Shown piece after piece: positions 22,501 through 33,196 of a stretch of DNA of 64,000 nucleotides. Where the stretch lies: the NCBI RefSeq assembly GCF_900496995.4, contig NC_044006.1, forward strand, positions 43,113,620-43,177,619. Reading direction: 5' to 3'. The translations under genes were made by a program, and so were the position numbers. The notes beneath the pieces are model-generated. The model worked only from the letters and a program-made list of their open reading frames with translations. It was not told the DNA's origin and did not search any database. Source of the stretch: Aquila chrysaetos chrysaetos (taxonomy: Eukaryota > Chordata > Aves > Accipitriformes > Accipitridae). Within the stretch, counting starts at the first letter, position 1. Each line of letters begins with the position of its first letter.

Positions 22501-25110
22501 ATCAGCAAAGTGTTTGCATCTACAACGGATGGGCTGTGTGCCATTTAGAGGGACATAGTGATAGGACTGGCACTGACAACGGCTCACTCTACAAGGCACA
22601 CAAATAGGACGCTCTTTGGGAATCACTTCATAGTCCGTTTTGTGTTGCTTATACCTAAAACAGGCAAAAATAATAACTTTTATAACTTTGTTAGTATTAA
22701 CAGAAAACTAACTGAAAGGCTTATTATTTATCTTACAAGTTCTGTTTTGAAATATCTTTATATTAATTACTGTTAATTGTTAATTTTCAATTAAATTCAT
22801 AATATCAGGTGCTTTTACATCTATTCATTACGTAAATATCACAGATCCTTATGTTTCATTTTGACAGCACTATCAGAATCAATCTGATCTACAATAACTC
22901 ATGTCTTAAAGCTGAATTTATTGAAGACTACAAAATCATTTTGGTCTCAAAAAAATGTATTGAGATTTAGATTTAAGAACAGTTCTTATGATTTAAAACC
23001 TGATTTTCTCAACCCTTAGACCTTAAATTAACTTGCCTATACTGTACTGTAATGTATCTGAAAACATTTTACGTTTTCCTCATTTTAAAAAATACAACAG
23101 TGCAAAAAAAGAAAAGATACCTACCGGTGAGTACAAAAGCACAGTGTCTCTGGTCCCACAAGCTTACAGTCCATGCCAGTTGGTGATCTCCAGCTCACAT
23201 ACAACCTGTTCTGTAACCGAATTGGTAATACTTTTCTTTTGTACTCCTCATATTCCTCAGGGGTAAAGAGCTTTCCTCCATCGTCATCACCTACAATTCT
23301 ATAAGCATGTCATAAAAAAACCCCATAGGAACATGGAAGACAATAAAAGTAGGTTTCTCGAGATATTTTTTCAAATAATATATACCAACACTTTTGCTGT
23401 AAATGCAAAATCTTATCTTTCATTATACTGTTCTAGTGATACACAATTAGCAGAATTATAGCTGATCTTTAGAGAAATTTTGTGAATAATGATCTTTTGA
23501 AAAATTTGCTCTGACAGACTGAAAACCAGCATTGTAAGAGAGAAGGAAAAAGTAAAGCCAACTACCAAACCCCTTTTCATACGGCAGAAAAAGCAATGGG
23601 CATCAAGGGTTGTGTAACCAGCCAGCTCTGCCTCAGGCTTCTTGAATGACCTCTGGCAAGCCACTTCACCCATCTACACCTAACCTTACTGCAGACTTGT
23701 ATCAGGTTATCAAACCTTATCCTAGTCTGAGGAAGATTATTCAACTGCAAGCAGGTAACCGCACTGCTGTCAAAGTAACAAACAACACATCCAAGCAGTC
23801 TTCTACTTTGCAAGAAGTCTATGCTAGTTTCTGCACATAATGTTGATCACAGCTGTATCCCACACCGCAGACAGGCCCATTTGTTTAAGCTATCACTACG
23901 TTCAAATTCAAGGCCACTGAAGAGCGGGAACTCTGGAGCAGCATCCAGATTCTACATTTATGGAGACAGCTGAAGACAGTAAGTAAAATCCGTAAAATAC
24001 AATTTAGACTTAATTGTAGCACTTACCTATGCTGAAGGTTAGTTTATTAATGTCCGTAAATATTTCAGTTATTGTTACTGTTGTTAATAACAGTATTGTT
24101 CAGTTATTGTTTAGGGTGTGCTAAAACATACCGAATGAGAGATTCTTTGTCAAATATTCTGTGGATTTGTACATTGCCGATAATGTACAGCACCAGAATA
24201 ACGTGTCAACACATCACTGTCATTTGCATGTCAATCCAGCTGACACCCACTGAATCAGTGCATAACTACCTATGTAAGAAAGACCACCACGCCTACATCT
24301 GGTGTTTTAGTCAAGGTTTTCCTAGGCTAAATTAAGACCACATTTCAGCGTTAACGACCCAGTTCGTGTTTATTTTTGCTCAAGATCCACTCTTCAAGAG
24401 GAGCGCTGATGAGATTAGCAAACACACGTAGGAGTTAGAGGGCAGGCGTCCATACGCTGCAAAACTTAATTCACGACGCGTGAAAGCCCGTGTTTCCTGG
24501 AAGAGCGGTGCCATTGGCAGATTACCCTCTCACACCACGCCGCACAGACGCACGGCCGGGCAGGCTGGTGCACAGCCTGGACGTCAGAAAGCGATGCGTT
24601 ACTTCCCTTGCGGGCAGCCAGCGCCTACAACGTGCCTTCACACCGGCGAGGCGTGCAGGCCTCCCGGCCCTGAGGCCTGCCTCGTTCGTCACCGCCGCCG
24701 CTTCAGGGCAGGGAGATGCTCCTTCTCCGCAGAGCCGCTCTCGGGCACCTTCGCGGAGTCAGTCAGGGCACGTCCCCTTTCGCCGATAAATGGCGGGGGA
24801 AGGGTTGGGAGGGGACGTGGTGACACAACGAAGCCGCCGCAGACCCCGAAGAGGCGGCCTCAGGACGGCGGGACCGCCCGGGCTGCGAGGACCTATCTCC
24901 TCAGGGGAAACCCCGAGCCGCGGGCAGGCCGCAGGGGAGGTAAAACCGCTGCCGCCGGCCTCCCGCCCCCGCGGCCTCCCCCCCGCCTCCCTCCCGCCGC
25001 ACCGCCCCTCTCCCCTCCCCAGCGACAGCGGGCGCGGCCCGGCCCTCCCCTCACCGCCGGTACTCCGCGTACTCCTCCAGGGCGGCCGCCTCCACCTGCA
25101 GCCGCTCCAT
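16453..25110 (-). CDS. FAM221A: FAM221A, complete coding region in seven exons
   Basis: Joining 25055-25110, 23125-23298, 22464-22654, 20017-20223, 19070-19180, 18297-18385 and 16453-16521 gives 298 codons plus stop, the length of human FAM221A, in frame and with matching phases. The N-terminal half is strongly conserved (LFTPEEYEEYKRKVLP, WRSPTGMDCKLVGPETLCFC). It is followed by a cysteine/histidine-rich block with CRCKHFADQH and CFTCACGQP, which may bind metal (inference from spacing). The C-terminal half is more variable but retains YMRLDDSGIG and a basic tail. Function is not established; the protein has no signal peptide or membrane segment. The last intron has a GC donor. The start is the first ATG downstream of the CpG-island promoter and begins MERL as in human. 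Confidence 0.96.
17468..17485. repeat. G18 homopolymer
   Basis: An uninterrupted run of 18 G on the plus strand within FAM221A's last intron (C run in the transcript). It is able to form quadruplex and is prone to length error. Confidence 0.9.
18297..18385 (-). CDS. FAM221A: FAM221A coding exon 6, ends at a GC donor
   Basis: An 89-nt exon after a GT-rich tract and TTTTCAG. It encodes GSSATRQVSHGKHSEDDDMA and YFEKRYQER, matching human EEDDMAFFERRYQER. The next exon resumes at a phase-0 boundary directly after QER. That places the junction at CGG|GCAAGT, a GC donor with otherwise consensus bases. Confidence 0.92.
19070..19180 (-). CDS. FAM221A: FAM221A coding exon 5
   Basis: A 111-nt exon with acceptor TATAACAG and donor GCAG|GTGCG. 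It encodes TPPAELAESLVTSMDHPFLK and AFEGPSSSAQTISQIA. The human equivalent is variable except for the SPFLKAF core, which is present here as HPFLKAF. Confidence 0.92.
19830..19880 (+). mobile_element. Possible CR1 3'-end remnant
   Basis: The segment AAGTTGGACAAGATGGTCAT followed by a GGTCTCTTC stretch resembles the sense 3' region of CR1 elements (GGTTGGACTAGATGATC type). It is short and diverged, so the call is tentative. Confidence 0.35.
20017..20223 (-). CDS. FAM221A: FAM221A coding exon 4
   Basis: A 207-nt exon with acceptor AATTAG and donor ATAG|GTAAGT. It encodes SKCLGFHSCFTCACGQPTYA, then KQERLAQGKPVGQDVPYAAM and GFSSLAEGYMRLDDSGIG, nearly identical to human. Confidence 0.96.
20480..20690 (-). 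mobile_element. CR1-type LINE fragment
   Basis: The plus strand reads as the complement of a CR1 3' region. Recognisable phrases include a GATCATAGGGGTCGTCCAGT-like segment, GGAGATTCCACCTCTCTGAG, GCAGCCCAGACCAATG and TTGTGTCCATT. It is heavily diverged, so it is old. It lies in FAM221A intron 3 near exon 4. Confidence 0.7.
20812..21357 (-). other. Unassigned open frame with an exon-like core in FAM221A intron 3
   Basis: A minus-strand frame is open for about 180 codons. Inside it, 21300-21148 is bounded by a good acceptor (TTCTGTATCCAG) and a possible donor (AGG|GTAATT). It encodes 51 residues in phase 0-0, including VIEECPKLYEKASNISKKVI and LKKFFLGARQNELLMRVGSR. It cannot be a FAM221A cassette exon that preserves the downstream frame simply, because that intron is phase 1. 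I do not recognise the protein. Chance, an old retrocopy or a nested gene exon all remain possible. Confidence 0.3.
22464..22654 (-). CDS. FAM221A: FAM221A coding exon 3, Cys/His-rich block
   Basis: A 191-nt exon with acceptor TTTTAG and donor CTT|GTAAGT. It begins YKQHKTDYEVIP and carries CVPCRVSRCQCQ and IRCRCKHFADQHSAAPGFSC. The cysteine and histidine spacing is conserved with human. A Cys codon is split across the following intron. Confidence 0.96.
23125..23298 (-). CDS. FAM221A: FAM221A coding exon 2
   Basis: A 174-nt exon with acceptor CTTATAG and donor CCG|GTAGGT. It encodes IVGDDDGGKLFTPEEYEEYK and continues to ETLCFCTHR, almost identical to human. Confidence 0.96.
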
Positions 25111-25640
25111 GCCCGGGCCCCGCCGCCGTTGGGCCGCCGGCTGGAGCGCTGGGCGCGGAGAGAGGAGGGCGAGAGACGGGCGGGGCGGCTGCAGGCCCGC
25201 GGCAGGTGGAGCGCGCCGAGCGGCACGTACCGCAGCCGAACGGCGGGCAGGCGGCGGCGGCGGCGGAGGAACGTGCCTGTGAGGACGAGGTCTGTGCCAG
25301 CGTGTATGGGCGCGGCAAAGCCCGCGGCCAGGGCACGCGTGGGTGCTTACACAGCCTCCGCGGGGCGGGGGGGGCGGTCACCCCTCGCCCCCTGCTGTCA
25401 GAGTCGGAGGGGACGCGCTGGGGGCACGCAGCGGTACGCGCAGGTGCGGTGCCGCAGAAGGGGCACCGGCACAGCCACCCACCCGCAGCGCCAGCCACCC
25501 AGCAAAGCCTGGCCACCCCCAGGCCTCCTGGCGCCCGCCCCTGCCCCGAGCTGCCGCCACCGTTCAGGCCTCACCTTGGACCACCGCGTTTCTGGCGCGC
25601 AGGTGAGGGGTGGTCGTGGTCGGTCGCTCGTTCCCTGGCA
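24470..25640 (-). promoter_or_regulatory. FAM221A: CpG-island promoter of FAM221A
   Basis: Dense CpG and GC boxes surround FAM221A exon 1 (25055-25110) and extend into intron 1 and upstream. An inverted CCAAT (CCATTGGCAG) lies at 24510-24519. Long open frames on both strands reflect the absence of AT-rich stop codons. They show no conserved protein. Confidence 0.8.
25055..25110 (-). CDS. FAM221A: FAM221A coding exon 1
   Basis: ATG at 25110-25108 opens MERLQVEAAALEEYAEYR and the exon ends CG|GTGAGG (phase 2). It lies inside the CpG island, consistent with a first exon. Human starts MERL and ends the equivalent exon with EYLEYRR. Confidence 0.93.
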
Positions 25641-25867
25641 CTCTTCCGTTATAAAATACAAGACATGCTCCATTATAAAATACATGTTCCATTATAAATT
25701 ACATGCTTTGTTCGTAGTTCAAGACAAAAGGAGACCAGCTTTGGGAAATGCTCATAACCAAAGATGGCTCTTAGACTGGCAACCTGCAATTGCCAGTTCC
25801 TCTCCATGTGCCACAAACGACGCCACCATGTTGAAACAACTCCTCCAACGTGTTTGCAGGCTGCGGT

Positions 25868-25976
25868 AAATAGAACCGTAGAACCATTTAGGTTGGAAAA
25901 GACCTTTAAGATCATCAAAATAGACCACGGGCTGCTATCTGATACCGCACTGTGTAAATTGACCGCTTCCACTTGA
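25868..25976 (-). mobile_element. CR1-type LINE 3' fragment
   Basis: The plus strand reads as the complement of a CR1 3' end: AACCATTTAGGTTGGAAAAG followed by ACCTTTAAGATCATC, then the degraded internal part with CCGCTTCCACT. It is about 110 bp and lies just upstream of the FAM221A promoter. Confidence 0.8.
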
Positions 25977-26111
25977 TAGAAACATACTGGTCACATCATG
26001 ACTGAACAGGTGAGCAAAAGATGTATGTTTTTCTTACCTGAGCTTTAGGAAATTGGTATTTAAACTGTGCTCTGCATGGTAGCGTAAGCTACGAGCCCTC
26101 AGACTGTCAAA

Positions 26112-26995
26112 ATGAGACCCAAGAGGGTAGGCTTTTTTCCATACAATAACATGACAGGTGCCTATCAAAAAAGGTACAGCAATTCAGGGAAATCTCCAGA
26201 TTGTTTTGCACTGGGCAAGCCACCAGCAACAAAGCGGAAGGTGAAGAGAGATGTCACAAAGACCAAGACAGCATTTTGCCAAAACGTCCCCCGAAGAGGG
26301 ATGACACAGCAGGGAGACTCTCAGGTTGCCACCAGTATCTAAATAAGGTGATGGAGCATATGGTCTGGGCATTTGTCCTGTGGCTATGCCACATGTATAA
26401 GAAATTTCACCAGAGCAGCCAGCACTGCAGTACAACACACGTGTTCTGTCACACTGAGATCTGAACACAAACCAGTCCCTCCTAAAGGCAGAAAAGATAG
26501 GGGCGCAAGTCATCACTGCAGTCAATACATCTTCAAGTAAACTAGCAGAGGAAAATAAAACCACACAAAGAAGTCAGGATTGTTTCTCCAGGGAAAAGAA
26601 AATTCCTCCTGTGACCAGAACTTCAAAAAAGAAACAGATGGGGGGAAGGAGAGCTTGAAAGCAGGACAAGAAGCTCTGCAGGCAGGGAATTTGAATGTAC
26701 TGAGGAACAACACGCTGCTGCACAGGAACTGCACAGAACCAAAGATCTTTGAGATACCTTATCTGTATGCACATTTCACTAGTGCCAGAGATCCCAGCAC
26801 TGCCAATAAAGCCGGGGGGGAGAGCTCTGGCAAGCCTGGTTCACGCAGAATGAGCAGAGCTGCTATGTCATGGTTGATGGACCTCATCTGTGCAAGATCT
26901 TTGTTAAAAACAGTGCTCTGAAATACAGTTCGGGTTTGGAGACCAGAGCCACGTTTCTGAATAAGGCAGCTTTTGGTGAGGGCTACAAATGTTAG
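26112..26995 (+). pseudogene. Decayed protein-like stretch, source gene unknown
   Basis: Plus-strand frames that read like protein follow one another but switch frame. Frame A (26458-about 26650) has AEKIGAQVIT and EKKIPPVTRTSKKKQMGG. After six G (26640-26645) the next frame has KESLKAGQEALQAGNLNVL and IFEIPYLYAHFTSARDPST. After seven G (26814-26820) a third frame has ELWQAWFTQNEQSCYVMVDG, LCKIFVKNSALKYSSG and ends at TAG 26993-26995. Both shifts fall on G runs. I do not recognise the family. It may be an old retrocopy or chance open sequence. Confidence 0.3.
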
Positions 26996-26999
26996 TCTA

Positions 27000-29266
27000 G
27001 ATTGTACTTTCGTATCAGATTACCTGTGAACAGCGAGTAAGAAGGTATTGAGTAGGAAATGAAAAGTTAATTTTTTGTGGGGCACCTGTTTGGTAACTAC
27101 CTCCCATCTTAAAAATTGAGGATTTATTCCTGGATTTGATCACAGCAAGTGTTTTCTGCGATAAAGAGACAGTGTTCAGCTTATTAGCACCCCAGCATCT
27201 GCTTGGATCCAAATTTGTGCTCATAGACTTACTTGGGAACAGATATAAAAGGTGAAAGACTTTGTAATTAAGAAATTGAGTTCTTAGCTAATAAAGCTAT
27301 TTCAGGCACCCATTGTTTTACTGTCATAGCATGAGCATTGGAATACATTTTGGATTCAGAAAACCCTCTCCTGTCTCCCATCCCTTCTAAGAGATTATTA
27401 ATGGACATCCAAAATAAAATTCATTAAAGACTGAGTCAAGCCAGATTTTCCATGGCAAACTATCGAATAATTTTGAATCGCAGGGGGCGGGGGGGGGAAG
27501 GCTTTCTGCTACTGTGAAGAGGCTGTGCTACAAGGTAAGTAAAAGGAACAGAATCCAGATGGCATGTTTTACCTCCTATGGCTGTGATGTAGCATACGGA
27601 CGCTGCTGGCCCAAGATCTCTGAACACTGATCAAAGTGGGTTGAACATATGGACACTCACTTACAGTACAGCTCTGTGAGACCTAAGGTGCTGCCTACAC
27701 ATCAAAGGCAACAGCTTAATGCTGCATAGGGTGTTGACAGTCTCTCTCAACACCCTCTGTTAACAATAAAATGTGTGACCCTTTAAATGTTTAAAAATCC
27801 TTACGAGTTTGACATGTGCTTTAAAATTCATCTCAGTGAAATACCTACGTAAATTGAAGATAGCCACTTCATTAATGCAGGAATAAATAATTTAGAAATA
27901 ACTGGTTTAATATTTTAGACCTCAAGTCATCATTTTGAAGTAGCAGTTAGTCACTCTATGCGTTCGGTTAATGACTATCTCTAATTAGCTATTCTGAAAA
28001 TGAGAAGAATTGAAGTTACGTAAAGAATAATGGAAACAGTTTCCATCAAATTGTTTCCTCCCTCCACATTTGTTATCAATATTCTGAAATACTTAAAAGC
28101 AAATGTAAGCAGTACTGACTTATTATAAACTTCTAACCCTGACCATATATTGTGCTACAATAAAATTTAGTTTGTGCATTATTAACCTAGTTTACAGGCA
28201 TTTAAAAATGTCAACATGTTTCTCTTCAGGTTTGCCATCAGAGAAACAGAACATGAATAGATATCTACTGAACAGAGTAAGCTGATGAATGCCACAGGGA
28301 ATATGCAAGCAAGGGTCAATAAATAATGAAAGGTTTTTGCTGGAGGTACTGACAAATATAGTTGGGAAATTTGTAGGAATTAAGATCACTTACAGATAAT
28401 TCAGTAGCATGTGATGCCACTGGTGCTTAAGTGATATGATTTCATAATGTATGTAATGGGAGGCTTTTTTCATTAACTTGGGCCTCATTTTAATAACCTA
28501 AATGATATTTTTAAACAGATATAAACGCACATGTGCATCATCCCAGACAAACTGAGATTTTGAGAAAGTATTTTCTAAAAGATTTTTAAGAAAACATAAT
28601 GAACTGGGAACTTAAATTTTATGCAGTCATTTTTCTAAATAGACTTCTTGTAGAGGTTCCTAAAATTACTCTGCTGCTGCATTCCCACGCACAAAGGCTG
28701 CAACAGCAGTGATTACCCCCAGAATACACACCTGCACCACAGGAGGCACTTGGTCACTTAGGCAACTTGCACACATCACAGACATGATGCAGTTTGGAAA
28801 ACTCTGCATTAGCAAATATTTTCAATTAGAATTTAGATCTATCTAGCCAGCCTCTTTAAATGACTGTGTTAATAAAAAAGAAGTATTTTGCAGTTACTTG
28901 GAAAAACAGACAACTGTGCAATATGTTAGGCATGTTACTGGATGCCAAAGGATACTGATGTTTCACCACACTGATTACAAGAACCTCTACATCCTTGTGC
29001 CACGTTTCTGTATTTTTTAAATTATTTTATTAAAAACAGATCAACAAACTTCTGTCATGCTAACAGTGGATAAGCAGCTTGTTAAGAGCCATCTTAGTGT
29101 GTTTCAGTGGAGTATCTGTCTGTCCATCCATTCATCCCAAAGGTTCTTTAATGTGGAACCACTCAGCACTTTTTTCTTCTTTACACACAATTGTGAGACA
29201 ATGCTTGGATATCTTAATTACATCATGGTTACTACAGTGAGATTCAAAAATTATTTATATAGATGA
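27000..29266. other. Intergenic DNA, no gene seen
   Basis: AT-rich intergenic sequence with one GC/G-rich spot (27481-27499). No recognisable exon, RNA gene or repeat family. Confidence 0.45.
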
Positions 29267-29300
29267 GGAATATACTGGGTCTGGCTTTGTGAAGCAAGGA

Positions 29301-29536
29301 TTTGGTAGCGGGGGGCGGTTACAGGGGTGGCTTCTGTGAGAAGCTGCTGGAAGCTTCCCCCATGTCTGACAGAGCCAATGCCAGCCGGCTCCAAGACGGA
29401 CCGGCTGTATTGGTTTTGCTGGCAAGGTTTTGGTAGCGGGGCGGGTTACAGGGGTGGCTTCTGTAAGAAGTTGCTGGAAGTTTCCCCTGTGTTCGAGAGA
29501 GAGCCAATACCAGCCGGCTCTAAGATGGACCTGCCG
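29301..29536 (+). repeat. 128-bp near-duplicate within the LTR 5' part
   Basis: TTTGGTAGCG starts at 29301 and again at 29429, each followed by a GGTTACAGGGGTGGCTTCTG stretch and GCTGGAAG. This indicates a tandem unit of 128 bp. The two units differ at several positions. Confidence 0.85.
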
Positions 29537-31561
29537 CCGGCCAAGGCCGAGCCAATCAGCGATAGTGGTAACGCCTCTGTGATAACATTTTTAAGAAGGA
29601 AAAAAAAGTTGGGACAGGCAGATTTGGCAGCCGGAGAGAGGAGTGAGAACATGTAAGAGAAACAACTCTGCGGACACCAAGGTCAGTGAAGAAGGAGGGG
29701 GAGGAGATGCTCCAGGCGCCGGAGCAGAGATTCCCCTGCGGCCCGTGGTGAAGACCATGGTGAGGCAGGCTGTCCCCCTGCAGTCCATGGAGGTCCACGG
29801 TGGAGCAGATATCCACCTGTAGCCCGTGGAGGACCCCACGCCGGAGCAGGTGGGTTTCCCGAAGGAGGCTGTGACACCGTGGGAACCCTGCGCTGGAGCA
29901 GGTTCCTGGCAGGACCTGCGGATCTGTGGAGAGAGGAGCCCACGGAGCAGGTTTTCTGGCAGGACTTGTGAGCCCGTGGGGGACCCACGCTGGAGCAGTC
30001 TGTGCCTGAAGGACTGCACACCGTGGAAAGGACCCATGCTGGAGCAGTTCGTGAAGAACTGCAGCCCGTGGGAAGGGCCCACGTTGGAGAAGTTCGTGGA
30101 GGACTGTCTCCCGTGGGTGGGACCCCACGTTGGAGCAGGGAAGAGTGTGATGAGTCCTCCCCCTGAGGAGGATGAAGCGGCAGAAAACAACGTGTGATGA
30201 ACTGACCGTAAACCCCATCCCCGTCCCCCTGTGCCGCTGGGGGGGTTGGTAGAGAATCCGGGAGTGAAGTTGTGCCCGGGAAGAAGGGAGGGGTGGAGGG
30301 AAGGTGTTCTGAGATTCGGTTTTATTTCTCATTACCCTACTCTGGTTGATTTGTAATAAAGTGAGTTAATTTCCCTAAGTTGAGTCTGTTTTGCCCGTGA
30401 CGGTAAGTGATGAGTGATATCTCTCCTGTCCTTATCTCGACCCACAAGCTCTTTGTTATATTTTCTCTCCCCTGTCCAGCTGAGGAGGGGGAGTGATAGA
30501 ACGGCTTTGGTGGGCTCCTGGCAATCAGCCAGGGTCAACCCATCACACCGGCCAAGGGTGAGCCCATCAGCGATAGTGGTAGCGCCTCTGTGATAACATT
30601 TTTAAGAAGGAAAAAAAAGTTGCTGGGACAGGCAGAAATGGCAGCCGGAGAGAGGAGTGAGAACATGTAAGAGAAACAACCCTGCAGACACCAAGGTCAG
30701 TGCAGAAGGAGGGGGAGGAGATGCTCCAGGTGCCGGAGCAGAGATTCCCCTGCAGCCCCTGGTGAAGACCATGGTGAGTCAGGCTGTCCCCCTGCAGCCC
30801 ATGGAAGGTCACAGTGGAGCCGATAACCACCTGCAGCCCATGGAGGACCCCACACCAGAGCAGGTGGGTGCCCGAAGGAGGCTGTGACCCCGTGGGAACC
30901 CTGCGCTGGAGCAGGCTCCTGGCAGGACCTGCGGACCCGTGGAGAGAGGAGCCCACGCTGGAGCAGGTTTTCTGTCAGGACTTGTGACCCTGTGGGGGAC
31001 CCACTCTGGAGCAGTGTGCTCCTGAAGGACTGCACGCCGTGGAAGGGACCCATGCTGGAGCAGTTCGTGAAGAACTGCAGCCCGTGGGAAGGACCCACAT
31101 TGGAGAAGTTCACGGAGGACTGTCTCCCCTGGGAGGGACCCCACGCTGGAGCAGGAGAAGAGTGTGAGGAGTCCTGCCCCTAAGGAGGATGAAGCAGCAG
31201 AGACAACATGTGATGAACTGACCATAAACCCCATTCCCCGTCCCCCTGTGCCGCTGGGGGGGGTAGGTAGAGAATCTGGGAGTGAAGTTGTGCCCAGGAA
31301 GAAGGGAGGGGTGTAGGGAAGGTGTTCCGAGATGTGGCTTTCTCATTACCCTACTCTGGTTGACTGGTAATAAATTGAGTTAATTTTCCCCAAGTTGAGT
31401 CTGTTTTGCCTGTGACAGTAATTGGTGAGTGATCTCTCCTGTCCTTATCTTGACCCACGAGCCCTTTGTTATATTTTCTCTCCCCTGTCCAGCTGAGAAG
31501 GGCAGAGTGATAGAATGGCTTTAGTGGGCACCTGGCATTCAGCCAGAGTCAACCCCCCACA
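29537..31561 (+). repeat. Tandem duplication of a roughly 1.01-kb LTR unit
   Basis: The unit at 29537-30547 is repeated at 30548-31561 in direct orientation with an offset of 1011 bp. By eye most positions agree, including the CTGGAGCAG modules and the 3' polyadenylation region. Confidence 0.88.
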
Positions 31562-31565
31562 GGAA

Positions 31566-33180
31566 AGCAACAAAAAGAACAAGAGAATCAAGAAAATCTT
31601 CCCTAAGAAAGATGTTTGCCTGCTGGTTATTTTGGTTGTGGAACTTGAGAGCTGTATTGAGACCTGTGGTGCTCCTAGCTGTTTAGACAGCAATCAATAT
31701 ACTCTTTTCTTTCCATTTTTCTTCATTAGAACTTTTGTTTGGGAGTGGATCTTGAACATTTTTGCTACCTACATTAAACAATCATTCACAGGCACAGAAA
31801 TACTACCAATTACCAAGTAAAATCAGCTGGTAAACACCCATGAGGCAAATTACAGCTGGGAAAATTCAAGTCTCAGAAATTACCAAAAGAACAAACCCCA
31901 AAACAATAACCACCACCACCCAAATCAGGAGTTCTTTATATAAGGGAGGTTTTATGTTCCTCTGCCCTCCAAAGAAAAAGAGGAGGAAGAAGAACCCAAA
32001 CCCAATCCAGCCTAAGAACCAACCAACCTTAAGGAGATTCTGTATTAAACAAAACTTGAAGCAGGTCACTTTGGGGGGATTTGTGATGTCATCTGAAACG
32101 GGAAATACATAGCTGCATCATAAAAACTGTAGCACAGCAGAAACACTATTTAAATATTCCTCTTAAAAAAGATTTTAAAAATGTTTGGCAACACAACCAA
32201 ATGCTGTGATACCATCAAACATTTTGGACCCGGGGTGAGTTGCAGGCTTTCTCTTGCTTCTTTTTCAAAAGCCCTTGGGTTCTTTACAGAACCTCCTGCC
32301 ATTGCAGGGCTGCCACACCCCTCAAAATACCCTATAAAGGAAGCTGCATAGTAGAACATGCAGATGTTTTCTTGCTGCTGTTGTGGATGGAATAGGCAGT
32401 TAAGACCCTCCTCTTATCCCTTCCTTACCCTCTTTTCCTCAGTCCACATGCTTGAAGTTCAGTTTTGCCACTCTTAAAAGTGCTGTCATCTCAGCAAAAA
32501 GGATGAAGTGCAGCTTCCACCCTCTGCACTGCTGGAGCACAGAAATCATGGAAGTAGTACTGTGCTAGATAGTTGGTGAAGGGAGAACACACGTCAGAGG
32601 CACAGCATGGCGATACAGCACAGAACAAGACTGGCCATGAAAAGAGGGGCACGACGTATCACAGACACTGATATATTGCTGTATCAACCCCTAATAATGC
32701 TCGTTTCATGTAAAATTAGATGTAGGATGCTACTAGACTATTTTTAACCTGGTTCTTGATAAACAGTTGTTTCAACTATATTCATGAATGGAATATTTCT
32801 GCCATAAGATTTAGGTAGTTCACAGTTTTCCCTATATATCTGTCAAGCAAAAGATAATTCCAATGAGCCATTGTACTACTGAAACTGGAGAGAAAAGCAA
32901 CTATTTGCTAATGGAACCATGCATTACTATGAGGAGTATGTAACTGCACGTAAGTTAGTGTATCAGTCTCCAAAATCCCTGCATAAAAAGGAAAGTTTCA
33001 GGGCATTAGAATTTCAGGAGCAAAAAAACTCAGTGATTGAGCACAAAGAATACCAGATAGACTACTGCAAAACCTCAGAGACATACAATTTGCCAATCCA
33101 GAAATACCTAGAGCATATGTAGCAAGAATGATGAGACTGTTAAAAAAAAAAAACCAACAAACCAGGAGTCTTTACAAGTA
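31566..33180. other. Intergenic DNA between LTR and CCDC126 3' end
   Basis: AT-rich with lysine-codon-like A runs. A short plus-strand open frame (32919-33122) has no recognisable similarity. Nothing else seen. Confidence 0.45.
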
Positions 33181-33190
33181 CAGCTGAAAA

Positions 33191-33196
33191 TTTATT
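33191..33196 (-). promoter_or_regulatory. CCDC126: Candidate CCDC126 polyadenylation signal
   Basis: AATAAA on the minus strand about 1.46 kb past the stop codon. If used, the 3' untranslated region would run from 34655 to about 33175. Other AATAAA matches occur closer to the stop, so this is only a candidate. Confidence 0.35.

Larger units (their letters stand above)
29271..31561 (+). mobile_element. Endogenous-retrovirus LTR insertion with an internal 1-kb tandem duplication
   Basis: GC-rich LTR-type sequence sits in AT-rich DNA. A full-length copy spans about 29271-30547 and a copy lacking the first roughly 266 bp spans 30548-31561. Both share the same body, start at CCGGCCAAGG (29537 and 30548) and end in CA. 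The termini (TATACTGGGT; ...CATCACA and ...CCCCCACA) are imperfectly inverted. GGAA occurs immediately outside both ends (29267-29270, 31562-31565), a candidate 4-bp target duplication. Each copy carries repeated CTGGAGCAG-type modules and a late AATAAA (about 30355 and 31369). No viral protein genes are present. The family is a long avian LTR; its exact name needs a repeat library. Confidence 0.8.

Noticed and set aside
24480-25697. 405-codon plus-strand open frame and overlapping long frames on both strands
   Set aside because: They lie in the FAM221A CpG island, where stop codons are rare. Composition is Pro/Arg/Ala/Gly-rich with no conserved motif and the frames overlap the true exon 1 on the other strand.
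29556-30332. 258-codon minus-strand frame in the LTR
   Set aside because: Antisense to the modular CTGGAGCAG repeats; the repetition keeps it open. No retroviral protein motif seen.
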